Below, one piece after another: positions 24,972-33,268 of a stretch of DNA of 64,000 nt; positions within the stretch are counted from its first letter, which is position 1; each line of letters opens with the position of its first letter. The position numbers and the translations under genes are program-made. Location of the stretch: contig CAVZZG010000001.1 of the NCBI GenBank assembly GCA_963779685.1, positions 1,116,001 through 1,180,000 of the forward strand. Reading direction: 5' to 3'. The notes beneath the pieces are model-generated. The model saw only the letters and a list, made by a program, of their open reading frames with translations. It was not told where the DNA came from and searched no databases. This DNA is from CAVZZG01 sp963779685. GTDB taxonomy: Bacteria; Actinomycetota; Thermoleophilia; Gaiellales; F1-60-MAGs149.

Positions 24972-25846
24972 GCCGGCCGGGTGCCGCGCCGGCCCTCGCC
25001 GCCGCCGCGATCATGATCGCCTGGGGTGCGACGCCGGTTGCGACGCGGCTGGCCATCGAGGATCTCTCGCCGCTCTCGGTCGCCATCATGCGCACCGTCA
25101 TCGCGGGGGTGGTGGCCGCGCCGATCCTGCTGGTGATGCGCCAGCGGCTGCCGCCCGATCGCCACGGCAGGATGCTGCTGCTGGCTTCCAGTCTCGCGGG
25201 GTTCGTCTTCTTCCCGATCCTCTACACGATCGGCCAGCGCCAGACCAGCGCCATGCACGGAGGCATGATCCTGGCCGCGCTTCCGATCATGACCGGGACG
25301 TACGCCGCGTTGCTCGACCGCCGCGGCCCGACGCCGCGCTGGCTGCTGGGCTGCGGTATAGCGCTGGTCGGCGAGATCGCGATCGTGGCGCTCCGGGCCG
25401 GGAGCGGCGGCAAGCAGCCCACCGTCACCGGCGACCTGCTGATCGCCGGGTCGGCACTGATCGTATCGGCCGGCTACGTGGCGGGCGCGCGGCTCGCGGC
25501 ACGCGGCTACCGGAGCCTTGCAACGACGTTCTGGGGGGTCGTGATCGGCGCCCTGCTGGTCGTCCCGGTGACCCCCTTCCTGGCCGATGCGTCGTGGCAG
25601 GACGCGTCGGCGTCGGCGTGGGGCGCGGTGCTGTACATGGCGGTCGTGACCTCGATCGTCGGCTACGTCGTCTGGTACTGGGCGCTCAACCGCGGCGGCA
25701 TCGCGCGGATCGCTCCGATCCAGTTCCTGCAGCCGTTCTCCGGGCTCGCGCTGGCGGCGTTGATCCTCGGCGAGCGCCTGACGCTCTCGCTGGGGTTGGC
25801 CGCGATCGCGATCCTCGTCGGCGTCGCGGTCGCACAGCGCGGCTGA
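24968..25846 (+). CDS. EamA/DMT-family transporter
   Basis: 292 residues forming ten predicted membrane helices as two EamA repeats. The first repeat begins AAAAIMIAWGATPVATRLAIEDLSPLSVAIMRT, and the second contains LYMAVVTSIVGYVVWYWALNRGGIARIAPIQFLQPFSGLALAALILGE, the standard closing motif. Members export metabolites or drugs across the inner membrane. GTG start overlaps the P450 stop codon (GTGA), so the exporter may remove the P450 product. Confidence 0.88.
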   Translation: MSRPGAAPALAAAAIMIAWGATPVATRLAIEDLSPLSVAIMRTVIAGVVAAPILLVMRQRLPPDRHGRMLLLASSLAGFVFFPILYTIGQRQTSAMHGGMILAALPIMTGTYAALLDRRGPTPRWLLGCGIALVGEIAIVALRAGSGGKQPTVTGDLLIAGSALIVSAGYVAGARLAARGYRSLATTFWGVVIGALLVVPVTPFLADASWQDASASAWGAVLYMAVVTSIVGYVVWYWALNRGGIARIAPIQFLQPFSGLALAALILGERLTLSLGLAAIAILVGVAVAQRG

Positions 25847-25865
25847 CGGTGCAATCCTTGCCGCC

Positions 25866-26906
25866 ATGAAGTTCTCGCTGTTCGGCCACATGGAGCGCTA
25901 CGACGCCGCCAAGCCCCATCGGGAGCTGCTCGACGAGCTCGTCGACCTGATCCAGGTCGCGGAGGCCGGCGGCTTCACCACCGCGTGGATCGGCGAGCAC
26001 TGGGGCATGGAGTTCACGATCGCGCCCAACCCGCTCATCTACATCGGGTACCTCGCCGACAAGACGTCGACGATCCGGCTCGGCACCGGCACCATCATCG
26101 CCCCCTTCTGGCAGCCCGTGCGACTGGCCAGCGAGGCCGCCCTCGCCGATCTCATGACCGGCGGGCGGCTCGACCTCGGCATCGCGCGGGGCGCCTACCA
26201 GTTCGAGTTCGATCGCGTGGCCGGCGGCATGCCCGCGATGGAGGGCGGCGCGCACCTGCGCGAGATGATCCCCGCCCTGCAGGGCCTGTGGCAGGGGGAG
26301 CACGAGCACGCCGGAGAGGTCTACTCGTTCCCGCCCACCGTGTCCGTGCCCCGCCCGATCCAGTCGCCGTACCCGCCGATCTGGGTCGCCGCCCGCGACG
26401 CGGGCACGCACGAGTTCGCCGTCGAGCACGGTTGCAACGTCCAGATCACGCCGCTGGCGAAGGGCGACGACGAGGTCGGCGACCTCGTCCGCAAGTTCGA
26501 CGGCGCGGTCGCCGCCCACCCCGAGCACGACCGGCCGAAGCTGATGCTCCTGCGCCACGCCTACGTCGTCGACACGCCCGCCGGGCGCGAGACGGCCTCG
26601 CGGGCGATCCTCACCTGGTACGCCTACTTCGAGTCGTGGGTGCGCAACCGCCACCTCGTCCGCGAGGGGTTCCTGCCTCCCCTCAGCGACGCCGAGATGG
26701 CAGCCCTGCAGCCGTTCTACACGATCGAGCAGGGCATCGCCAACCACGTCATCGGCACGCCCGACGAGGTCATCGCCCGCCTCCGCCACTACGAGCAGCT
26801 CGGCGTCGACGAGTTCTCGATCTGGATCGACAACACCGAGCCGCACCACAAGAAGCGCGCCATGCTCGAACTCTGGTGCCGCGAGGTCCTCCCGGCCTTC
26901 GCCTAG
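25866..26906 (+). CDS. LLM-class (luciferase-like) flavin-dependent oxidoreductase
   Basis: 346 residues with the bacterial luciferase-like TIM barrel: KFSLFGHMERYDA, LIQVAEAGGFTTAWIGEHW, IRLGTGTIIAPFWQPVRLASEAALADLMTGGRLDLGIARGAYQFEF, and PPIWVAARDAGTHEFAVEHG. It would use reduced FMN or F420 to oxidise an organic substrate; actinobacterial members often use F420, which cannot be decided here. It lies 19 bases behind the EamA gene, so it may be third in the P450 unit. It converges on the FAD oxidoreductase gene 31 bases downstream. Confidence 0.9.
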   Translation: MKFSLFGHMERYDAAKPHRELLDELVDLIQVAEAGGFTTAWIGEHWGMEFTIAPNPLIYIGYLADKTSTIRLGTGTIIAPFWQPVRLASEAALADLMTGGRLDLGIARGAYQFEFDRVAGGMPAMEGGAHLREMIPALQGLWQGEHEHAGEVYSFPPTVSVPRPIQSPYPPIWVAARDAGTHEFAVEHGCNVQITPLAKGDDEVGDLVRKFDGAVAAHPEHDRPKLMLLRHAYVVDTPAGRETASRAILTWYAYFESWVRNRHLVREGFLPPLSDAEMAALQPFYTIEQGIANHVIGTPDEVIARLRHYEQLGVDEFSIWIDNTEPHHKKRAMLELWCREVLPAFA

Positions 26907-26937
26907 CGCCCACCGGCCATCGAGCGAACGGACGCCC

Positions 26938-28083
26938 TCAGCGCGGCAGCAGCGCTGCGGCGCCGCGGATGGTGCGGGGCTCGCCGTGGAGGATCCAGTC
27001 GGCGGCGATGCGGCCGATGCCGGGCGCCGACTGGAATCCCGATCCGCCCCCGCCGAGGGCGGCGATGACCTGCGGTCGGTCGCGGTACGGGCCGACGGAG
27101 GGCTTGCCGTCGGGGCTGATGGGGTAGAGGCCCGCCCAGACGCCGTCGAGGCGCGCCGAGTCGGCCAGGGCGGGGAGGCGGTGCGAGAGCTGGCGGGCGA
27201 CCTCGACGATGTAGCCGTGGTCGGAGCCCCGCGGCCAGCGGTCGGGGTCGACGACGTCGTGGAGGGGCTCCTCGGTGTGCAGGCCGGCGACGAGGCGCCC
27301 GGCGCCGTCGTCGCGGAAGTAGAGCCCGAACCCGCCGGAGGCCGGCACGTAGTCCATCACCGACGGCATGACGTAGCCCAGCGGCCGGTCGAGGTGGGCG
27401 AAGAGCGCCTTGTGGCGCTGCGGCACGATCGGCGAGGTCGCGCCGAGCAGGGTCCCGACGCGCTCCGCCCAGGCGCCGGCCGCGTTGACGACGACGTCGC
27501 AGTGCAACTCGCCCTGCGTTGATACGAGGCGGATGCCGCCGCCGGCCGTCTCGTCGCAGCCCAGCACCTCGGTGGACGTGCGGATCTCGACCCCCGCCGC
27601 GCGGGCCAGATCGGCGACCGCCATGCACGCCATGTGGGGGTCGACGTACCCGTCGTTCGGGCCGTAGAGGCCGCCGGCGATTCCGTCGAGCTGCATGTCC
27701 GGGACGAGCTGCCCGATACCGGCCGGGTCGAGCACCTCGGCGTCGAGGATGCCGAGCTCGCGCTGCACGGCGACGCTCGCCGCGAACTGGTCGAGATCGG
27801 CCGGGGCGTGCCCGACCCGGAGGTAGCCGTTGCGGACGATGCGCAGACCGCAGTCGCGTTCCAGCCGGGCGAAGAACTCCATGCTCCGAACCCGCACCTC
27901 GATCGCCAGCGCGTCGAGGTACTGGGTCTCGATGATGCCGACTGCGAGACCGGACGATCCGCTCGCGACCTGACGCCGCTCGAGCACGACGACGTGGTTG
28001 GCCCCGGCCTCGGCCAGCTCGAGCGCGACGCAGAGCCCGATCGCGCCGGCTCCGATCACCACCACAGACGGCGAGCGCCCCAT
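26938..28083 (-). CDS. FAD-dependent oxidoreductase, DAO / sarcosine oxidase beta-like
   Basis: 381 residues. N-terminal dinucleotide fold VVVIGAGAIGLCVALELAEAG with Glu at the end of strand 2 (VLERRQ). Mid-region YLRVGHAPADL and GGLYGPNDGYVDPH, then VVVNAAGAWAERVG, and the C-terminal FAD motif WAGLYPISPDGKPSVGPY with GGGGSGFQSAPGIGRIAADWI. This is the DAO family of amine oxidases and dehydrogenases that includes sarcosine oxidase and glycine oxidase. It is divergent from a GntR regulator and close to a dimethylglycine dehydrogenase operon, so N-methyl-glycine oxidation is a reasonable inference. Its promoter contains a GTGTACAC palindrome. Confidence 0.85.
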   Translation of the reverse strand: MGRSPSVVVIGAGAIGLCVALELAEAGANHVVVLERRQVASGSSGLAVGIIETQYLDALAIEVRVRSMEFFARLERDCGLRIVRNGYLRVGHAPADLDQFAASVAVQRELGILDAEVLDPAGIGQLVPDMQLDGIAGGLYGPNDGYVDPHMACMAVADLARAAGVEIRTSTEVLGCDETAGGGIRLVSTQGELHCDVVVNAAGAWAERVGTLLGATSPIVPQRHKALFAHLDRPLGYVMPSVMDYVPASGGFGLYFRDDGAGRLVAGLHTEEPLHDVVDPDRWPRGSDHGYIVEVARQLSHRLPALADSARLDGVWAGLYPISPDGKPSVGPYRDRPQVIAALGGGGSGFQSAPGIGRIAADWILHGEPRTIRGAAALLPR

Positions 28084-28090
28084 CTCGGTG

Positions 28091-28108
28091 GGTGAGTGTA
28101 CACTCGCC
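28091..28108. promoter_or_regulatory. Divergent promoter with GntR-type operator
   Basis: GAGTGTACACTC at 28094-28105 is a perfect 12-bp palindrome; the surrounding 18 bases match at all but one pair. The core GTGTACAC resembles operators of FCD-class GntR regulators. It also contains TACACT on both strands: plus strand 28099-28104 is seven bases before GTG 28112, and minus strand 28100-28095 is eleven bases before ATG 28083. The regulator bound here would block both promoters. Confidence 0.65.
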
Positions 28109-28111
28109 CCC

Positions 28112-28768
28112 GTGCTGCCCGTCCATCAGCCGGAGGCGTCCGATGCGCGGTCGCTCTCCGACCGGGCGTACTACCAGATCCGCGAGCTCATCGTGACGCT
28201 CCAGCTGGCCCCGGGGGCGGTGGTCGACGAGCGCGAGCTGATGGCTCGCCTGGGACTCGGGCGGACGCCCGTGCGCGAGGCCCTCCGCACGCTGCACCGC
28301 GAGAAGCTGGTCGAGGTCTACCCGCGCCGCGGCATGTTCGTCTCACCGGTCAACGTCCGCGACCTGGCCGGCCTGTCCGAGGTGCGAGGGGTGCTGGAGA
28401 CGTTCGCGGCCCGCCTTGCTGCCGAACGCCGCACCGCTGACGACCTGGTCGAGACGGAGGCGCTGGTGGCCGAGCTGCGCGATGTCGGCGCCGACGAGCA
28501 TCACCTGATGGACCTCGACCAGCGCATTCACCGGCACGTGCACCGGGTCGCGCACAACCCGTTCCTGGCCTCGACGCTCGACTCCTACTACGTCCTGACG
28601 CTGCGGATCTGGATCCTCGCCCTGCCCCGCGTCCAGCGCCTCGACGCCGCGATCCAGGAGCACCGCGAGCTGCTCGAGGCGATCAGGGATGGCGACGCGC
28701 CGCGCGCCGAGGACGCCATGCGCCGGCATGTCGAGGGGTTCGAGCGCGCGATCCGCGCGGTGCTCTGA
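28112..28768 (+). CDS. GntR-family transcriptional regulator (FadR subfamily, FCD domain)
   Basis: 218 residues. The winged helix-turn-helix spans about residues 12-75: DRAYYQIRELIVTLQLAPGAVVDERELMARLGLGRTPVREALRTLHREKLVEVYPRRGMF, read in separate motifs. The all-helical FCD ligand domain follows, with the metal-ligand pattern DLDQRIHRHVH and later HRELLEAIRDGDAPRAEDAMRRH. Ligands of this family are small carboxylates, often with a bound metal. The GTG at 28112 sits seven bases after a TACACT -10 box and no Shine-Dalgarno is seen. It probably controls the divergent flavoprotein gene and the downstream dimethylglycine dehydrogenase operon, through the palindrome in its own promoter. Confidence 0.9.
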   Translation: MLPVHQPEASDARSLSDRAYYQIRELIVTLQLAPGAVVDERELMARLGLGRTPVREALRTLHREKLVEVYPRRGMFVSPVNVRDLAGLSEVRGVLETFAARLAAERRTADDLVETEALVAELRDVGADEHHLMDLDQRIHRHVHRVAHNPFLASTLDSYYVLTLRIWILALPRVQRLDAAIQEHRELLEAIRDGDAPRAEDAMRRHVEGFERAIRAVL

Positions 28769-28825
28769 CACTTGTCTCTATGCTCCGTCCCCACGACGGG
28801 TGCAGTTCCAGGGAAGGTTCGCCAG

Positions 28826-29014
28826 ATGGATGAACAGGGGTTCGCGCCGTGGGAGCTGGACTGGACGCCCACGCACGTCGAGCGCTTCTGGAGCTGGCTG
28901 AGCGCCACCAACAAGGACCAGTACTTCGCAGGCGCCTACGGCGGGGCGGTCCTCGACGAGGTCGGCAAGTTGATGCCTTCCAAGGGCGCGGTCGTCGTCG
29001 GGCGGATGCGCTGA
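28826..29014 (+). pseudogene. Truncated N-terminal remnant of a SAM-dependent methyltransferase
   Basis: A 62-codon frame starting at ATG 28826 with a GGGAAGG Shine-Dalgarno. The text GFAPWELDWTPTHVERFWSWLSA and YFAGAYGGAVLDEVGKL looks like the pre-motif-I N-terminus of class I methyltransferases. At the point where motif I (VLDxGCGxG) should follow, the protein reads GAVVVGRMR and stops, and only 54 AT-rich bases separate it from the next gene. No other frame continues the domain. I read it as a 3'-deleted gene. It could instead be a short functional peptide. Confidence 0.45.
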
Positions 29015-29068
29015 CATGTTATATATCTCTCCGCAGCACACTCATATATCAGAACTGGAGGAGCACTG
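29015..29068 (+). promoter_or_regulatory. AT-rich promoter region of the dimethylglycine dehydrogenase operon
   Basis: A 54-base stretch markedly richer in A/T than its surroundings. ATATATC occurs twice as a direct repeat, at 29021-29027 and 29044-29050, 23 bases apart (about two helical turns). GGAGGAG lies ahead of the ATG at 29069. The repeats could be -10 material or a regulator site. Confidence 0.45.
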
Positions 29069-31576
29069 ATGGCGAGCTTCCCGTCGCGTGCCCGGGCCGT
29101 CGTGATCGGCTGCGGGATCGTGGGCAACTGCCTGGCGTACCACCTCACCCGGCTCGGGTGGACCGACGTCGTGCTCATCGACAAGGGCCCGCTGCCGAAC
29201 CCCGGCGGCTCGACCGGCCACGCCTCCAACTTCATCTTCCCGGTCGACCACAACAAGGAGATGACGGCGCTCACGGCGGAGAGCTCGCGCCAGTACCGGG
29301 AGTGGGACGTCTACACCGAGTGCGGCGGTATCGAGGTGGCGCGCACCGAGGAGCGGATGGAGGAGTTCCGGCGCCGGATGGCGTCAGCCAAGTCCTGGGG
29401 CATCGAGCCGGCCTCGCTCGTCACGCCTGCCGAGATCAAGGCGCTGGTGCCGTTCATCGACGAGTCGATCCTGCTCGGCGGCTTCCACTGCCCGACCGTC
29501 GGCGTCGTCGACTCGCTCCGGTTCGGCACGCTCTGCCGCGAGAAGGGCATCGAGTCCGGGTCGCTGCAGGTGTTCGCCAACACCCAGGTGCTGGGCTTCG
29601 ACATCGAGCACGGCCGCATCCAGGGCGTCCGGACGTCGCGGGGCGACCTCGCGGCCGAGACCGTCGTGATCGCGTGCGGCGTATGGAGCCCGATGGTCGC
29701 CGAGCTGGCGGGCGCCTACATCCCGCTCACCCCTGTCGTGCACCAGATGATCGACGTCGGGCCGGTTCCGCGCTTCGAGCGCTCCACATCGGCCATCGAG
29801 TTTCCGATCGTGCGCGACATGGACGTCTTCATGTACGAGCGCCAGGACGGCGTCGGACTCGAGATCGGCTCCTACGCGCACCGGTCGATCCTGCACGACC
29901 CGGAGGAGATCCCGTCGATCGAGGAGGCCGCGCTCAGCCCGACGGAGTTCCCCTTCACCCAGTCCGACTTCGACCTCCAGATGGAGCACGCCCTGGAGCT
30001 GATGCCGGAGATCGTCGGTGACGAGTCCGTCGGCGTGAAGTACGCCATCAACGGCCTGATCGCGTTGACGCCGGACGGCATGCCGCTGCTGGGCGAGACG
30101 CCCGAGGTCAAGGGCCTCTGGTCGGCGGCCGCCGTGTGGGTCAAGGAGGGGCCCGGAGTCGGCACGTCCGTGGCCGAGTGGATGGTGCACGGCGAGTCGC
30201 ACATCGATCTGCACTCGTCCGACATCTCGCGCTTCCACGCCCATCAGAAGACCCGCCACCACGTGCGGGCGAGGGCTTTCGAGGCGTTCCCGAAGACCTA
30301 CGGCATCGTGCACCCGTCCGAGCAGTACGCCTCCGACCGCAACCTCCGGATCTCGCCGATGCACGCTCGCCACGAGGCGCTGGGCGCCGTCTTCTACGAG
30401 GCCGCGGGCTGGGAGCGGCCGCAGTGGTTCGAGGCGAATGCGCCGCTGGTCGAGCGGTACGGCGTCGAGCAGCGCCAGCACGAGTGGGACGCCCGCTGGT
30501 GGTCGCCGATCATCAACGCCGAGCATCTCGCCATGCGGGACGCGGCCGGCATCTTCGACCTGTCGGCGTTCGCGATCTTCGACGTCACGGGGCCTGGCGC
30601 GCTGGCCGGACTGCAGGGGATCGCGATGCGCAACGTCGACGTCGCCGTCGGCCGGGTCGTCTACACGCCGCTGCTGTCGCCCGGTGGCGGCTTCAAGTCC
30701 GACCTCACCATCATGCGGCTCGCCGACGACCTCTTCCGCGTCGTCACCGGCGGCGCCCACGGCATGGCCGACAAGAAGTGGTTCATCGACCACCTGCCGG
30801 ACGATGCCTCGCTGGTCGACCTCACGACGGCGTACACCACGATCGGCCTCTGGGGGCCGCGCGCCCGAGATATCCTCGCCGCCGTCACCCGCGCCGACGT
30901 GTCGCACGACGCGTTCAAGTTCGGCGCCTGCAGGACGATCGAGATCGGCTCGCAGCTCGTGCTCGCGTCGCGGATCTCCTACGTCGGCGACCTCGGCTGG
31001 GAGCTGTACGTGCCGATCGAGCAGGGCGCCCGGCTCTGGGACACGCTCTGGGAAGCCGGTCAGCCGCACGGCCTGGTCGCCTGCGGGATCGGCGTCTACG
31101 GCACCACCGGTCGCCTCGAGAAGGGCTACCGGGCCTACGGCGCGGAGCTCGAGACGGAGTACAACGTGGTCGAGGCCGGCATGACGGGCCCCAAGCTGAA
31201 GGAGCAGGACTTCATCGGTCGCGAGGCGCATCTGCGACATCTCGCCGAGGAGCCGGCCGCGATCCTGTGCACGCTCACCGTCGACGACCACACGTCGGCC
31301 AGCGGGATCAAGCGCTACCCGCTCGGCCGCGAGCCCATCGTGCTCGCCGACGGCACCCCCCTCGCGGATGCCCGGGGCCGGCGCTCGTACGTCACCAGCG
31401 CAGGAATGGGGCCCTCCCTCGGCCGCTACATCCTGCTCGCCTACCTGCCGCCCGACCATGCCGTCGAGGGTGCGAGGCTGTTCGTGGAGTACATGAACGA
31501 GCGGTACCCGGTGACGGTCGACGTCGCCGGGCCGCGGCCCGTGTTCGATCCCGACAACACCCGCATCCGGAGCTGA
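29069..31576 (+). CDS. Dimethylglycine/sarcosine dehydrogenase-like flavoprotein (DAO + GcvT domains)
   Basis: 835 residues, the size of mammalian DMGDH and SARDH. Residues ~8-395 are a DAO-type FAD domain: VVIGCGIVGNCLAYHL, then GGSTGHASNFIFP, where His51 sits at the place of the covalent FAD-linking histidine of DMGDH, and GLIALTPDGMPLLGETPEVKGLWSAAAVWVKEGPGVG. Residues ~420-835 are a GcvT-like tetrahydrofolate domain: AGIFDLSAFAIFDVTGPGALAGLQ, ISYVGDLGWELYVP, EKGYRAYGAELETEYN. It should oxidatively demethylate N-methylglycines, pass the one-carbon unit to folate and give electrons to ETF, whose genes follow two bases downstream. GGAGGAG precedes the ATG. Confidence 0.88.
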   Translation: MASFPSRARAVVIGCGIVGNCLAYHLTRLGWTDVVLIDKGPLPNPGGSTGHASNFIFPVDHNKEMTALTAESSRQYREWDVYTECGGIEVARTEERMEEFRRRMASAKSWGIEPASLVTPAEIKALVPFIDESILLGGFHCPTVGVVDSLRFGTLCREKGIESGSLQVFANTQVLGFDIEHGRIQGVRTSRGDLAAETVVIACGVWSPMVAELAGAYIPLTPVVHQMIDVGPVPRFERSTSAIEFPIVRDMDVFMYERQDGVGLEIGSYAHRSILHDPEEIPSIEEAALSPTEFPFTQSDFDLQMEHALELMPEIVGDESVGVKYAINGLIALTPDGMPLLGETPEVKGLWSAAAVWVKEGPGVGTSVAEWMVHGESHIDLHSSDISRFHAHQKTRHHVRARAFEAFPKTYGIVHPSEQYASDRNLRISPMHARHEALGAVFYEAAGWERPQWFEANAPLVERYGVEQRQHEWDARWWSPIINAEHLAMRDAAGIFDLSAFAIFDVTGPGALAGLQGIAMRNVDVAVGRVVYTPLLSPGGGFKSDLTIMRLADDLFRVVTGGAHGMADKKWFIDHLPDDASLVDLTTAYTTIGLWGPRARDILAAVTRADVSHDAFKFGACRTIEIGSQLVLASRISYVGDLGWELYVPIEQGARLWDTLWEAGQPHGLVACGIGVYGTTGRLEKGYRAYGAELETEYNVVEAGMTGPKLKEQDFIGREAHLRHLAEEPAAILCTLTVDDHTSASGIKRYPLGREPIVLADGTPLADARGRRSYVTSAGMGPSLGRYILLAYLPPDHAVEGARLFVEYMNERYPVTVDVAGPRPVFDPDNTRIRS

Positions 31577-31577
31577 G

Positions 31578-32345
31578 ATGAGGATCCTGGTGTGCATCAA
31601 GCGGGTGCCGATGACGGGCGGCAAGATCGTCCTGGAGGCCGACGAGCAGGCGATCGAGACCCGCCACCTCGGCTTCGCGATCTCGCCCCACGAGGAGTGC
31701 GGGGTGGAGGAGGCCGTGCGCCTCGTCGAGCAGCACGGTGGCGAGTCGGTGGTGCTCACGCTCGGCCCGGCCGACGCGCTCGAGCAGCTCCGCGACGCCA
31801 TGGCGATCGGCATGTCGCGGGCGATCCACCTCGAGACCGACGGCGGGGAGTGGGATCCCGAGGCGACGGCGGCCGCGGTGCTGGAGGCGATCCATGCCGA
31901 CGAGGCCGCCTCGGGGCCGTTCGATCTCATCTTCTTCGGCAACGAGGCCGCGGACACCGGCGGCTACCAGACGGGCCTCCGCGTCGCCCGCGCCCTCGGC
32001 CGCCCGTGCGCGACCGGGCTGAAGGGCGTCGCGGTCGACGGCGCGGCCGTGCGCTGCGAACAGGAGTCGGGCGGCGGACGCGACGTCTACGTGCTGACGA
32101 CGCCGGCCGTCGTGACCGTCCTGGAAGGTCTCAACCTGCCGCGCTACCCCTCGGTGCCGGGACGGATGCGGGCCAAGTCGAAGCCCGTCGCCGTGTCCTC
32201 GCCCACGCGCCCGGCGGCCCGCCTCGAGCGCGTGCGGCTCGTCGTCCCGGCCGGGAAGGGCAAGCAGGCCGAGATCCTCGGCCGTGGCCCCGAGGCCGCC
32301 GCGGCCGTGGTCGACCTGCTGGAGCAGATCGGGGTGGCGGGATGA
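31578..32345 (+). CDS. etfB: Electron transfer flavoprotein beta subunit
   Basis: 255 residues. The start MRILVCIKRVPMTGGKIVLE and the segment EECGVEEAVRLVEQHGGESVVLTLGPADALEQLRDAMAIGMSRAIHLE are typical of EtfB/FixA. GNEAADTGGYQTGLRVARALGRP and ATGLKGVAV follow, with the ETF-beta signature YVLTTPAVVTVLEGLNLPRYPSVPGRMRAK, and it ends with the AMP/alpha-contact tail. With EtfA it accepts electrons from the flavoprotein dehydrogenase encoded just upstream. It overlaps etfA by four bases (ATGA). Confidence 0.93.
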   Translation: MRILVCIKRVPMTGGKIVLEADEQAIETRHLGFAISPHEECGVEEAVRLVEQHGGESVVLTLGPADALEQLRDAMAIGMSRAIHLETDGGEWDPEATAAAVLEAIHADEAASGPFDLIFFGNEAADTGGYQTGLRVARALGRPCATGLKGVAVDGAAVRCEQESGGGRDVYVLTTPAVVTVLEGLNLPRYPSVPGRMRAKSKPVAVSSPTRPAARLERVRLVVPAGKGKQAEILGRGPEAAAAVVDLLEQIGVAG

Positions 32346-33268
32346 ACCTCGTGCTGATCCAGGCCGGCGATGAGCCGTCGCTCCAGGCCGTCACGCTCGC
32401 CCGCGCGCTCGGCGGGCCCGTGCATGCGCTCCTGATCGGTACCGACGAGGGCGCGGCGACGCTCGGCGTCGACGGCGTCCACGTCGCGCGCCACGCCGGC
32501 CTGACGGGCTTCGCGCCCGACGCCTGGGCCCGCATCGTCGTCGACACCGCCGACCGGATCGGCGCGAAGGCCGTGCTCGCGGCCGGCAACGAGCGTGGCA
32601 ACGACGTGCTCGCGCGCGCGGCTGCCCGCGCCGGTGAGCCGATGGCGGCCAACTGCATCTCGGTGACGCCCGGCGATCCGATCGCACTGACCCGCGTGCG
32701 CTGGGGTGGCAGCCTGCTCGAGGAGGCGCGGCTGCACGCCTCGCGTGCGTTCCTGACCGTCGCCCCGCACGCCGTCGCAGCCGATCCGCCGGGCACGCCC
32801 GGCTCGGTCGCCGAGGAGGCGGCGGAGCTCGACCCGGCCGACCTCGCCGTGATGGTGCGCGACCACGTGGCACCCGCCGCCGGCGGTATCTCGCTCGCCG
32901 ACGCCAGCGTCGTCGTCACCGGCGGGCGCGGCGTCGGCTCGGCCGAAGGGTTCGCTTCGATCGAGGATCTCGCGGCCCTGCTGGGAGGCGCTGTCGGATG
33001 CTCGCGCGCAGTGACGATGGCGGGCTGGCGCTCGCACAACGACCAGGTCGGGCAGACGGGCACGAAGATCGCCCCCGAGATCTACATCCCGTGCGGCGTC
33101 TCCGGTGCCACCCAGCACATCGCCGGGTGCAAGGGCGCCAAGCGCATTCTGGCGATCAACAAGGATCCGGAGGCGCCGATCCTGTCGGTCGCCGACTACG
33201 CGGTCATCGGCGATCTCCACGAGGTCGTGCCGGCGATCGCCGCCGAGCTGCGCAGGCGCCGGGGATGA
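32342..33268 (+). CDS. etfA: Electron transfer flavoprotein alpha subunit
   Basis: 308 residues. The C-terminal FAD domain is unmistakable: SVVVTGGRGVGSAEGF, GCSRAVTMAGWRSHNDQVGQTGTKIAPEIYIPCGVSGATQHIAGCKGAKRILAINKDPEAPI, seen as consecutive family motifs, then VADYAVIGDLHEVVPAI. The N-terminal half has the NLVLIQAGDEPSLQAVTLARALG strand pattern. It forms the FAD-carrying heterodimer with EtfB. ATG 32342 overlaps the etfB stop, and its own stop overlaps the next ATG, so etfB, etfA and the Fe-S gene are translated as a coupled set. Confidence 0.94.
   Translation: MNLVLIQAGDEPSLQAVTLARALGGPVHALLIGTDEGAATLGVDGVHVARHAGLTGFAPDAWARIVVDTADRIGAKAVLAAGNERGNDVLARAAARAGEPMAANCISVTPGDPIALTRVRWGGSLLEEARLHASRAFLTVAPHAVAADPPGTPGSVAEEAAELDPADLAVMVRDHVAPAAGGISLADASVVVTGGRGVGSAEGFASIEDLAALLGGAVGCSRAVTMAGWRSHNDQVGQTGTKIAPEIYIPCGVSGATQHIAGCKGAKRILAINKDPEAPILSVADYAVIGDLHEVVPAIAAELRRRRG

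Noticed and set aside
29384..31957. Minus-strand open frame of 857 codons opposite the dimethylglycine dehydrogenase gene
   Set aside because: No family motifs, and composition typical of antisense reading of GC-rich coding DNA.
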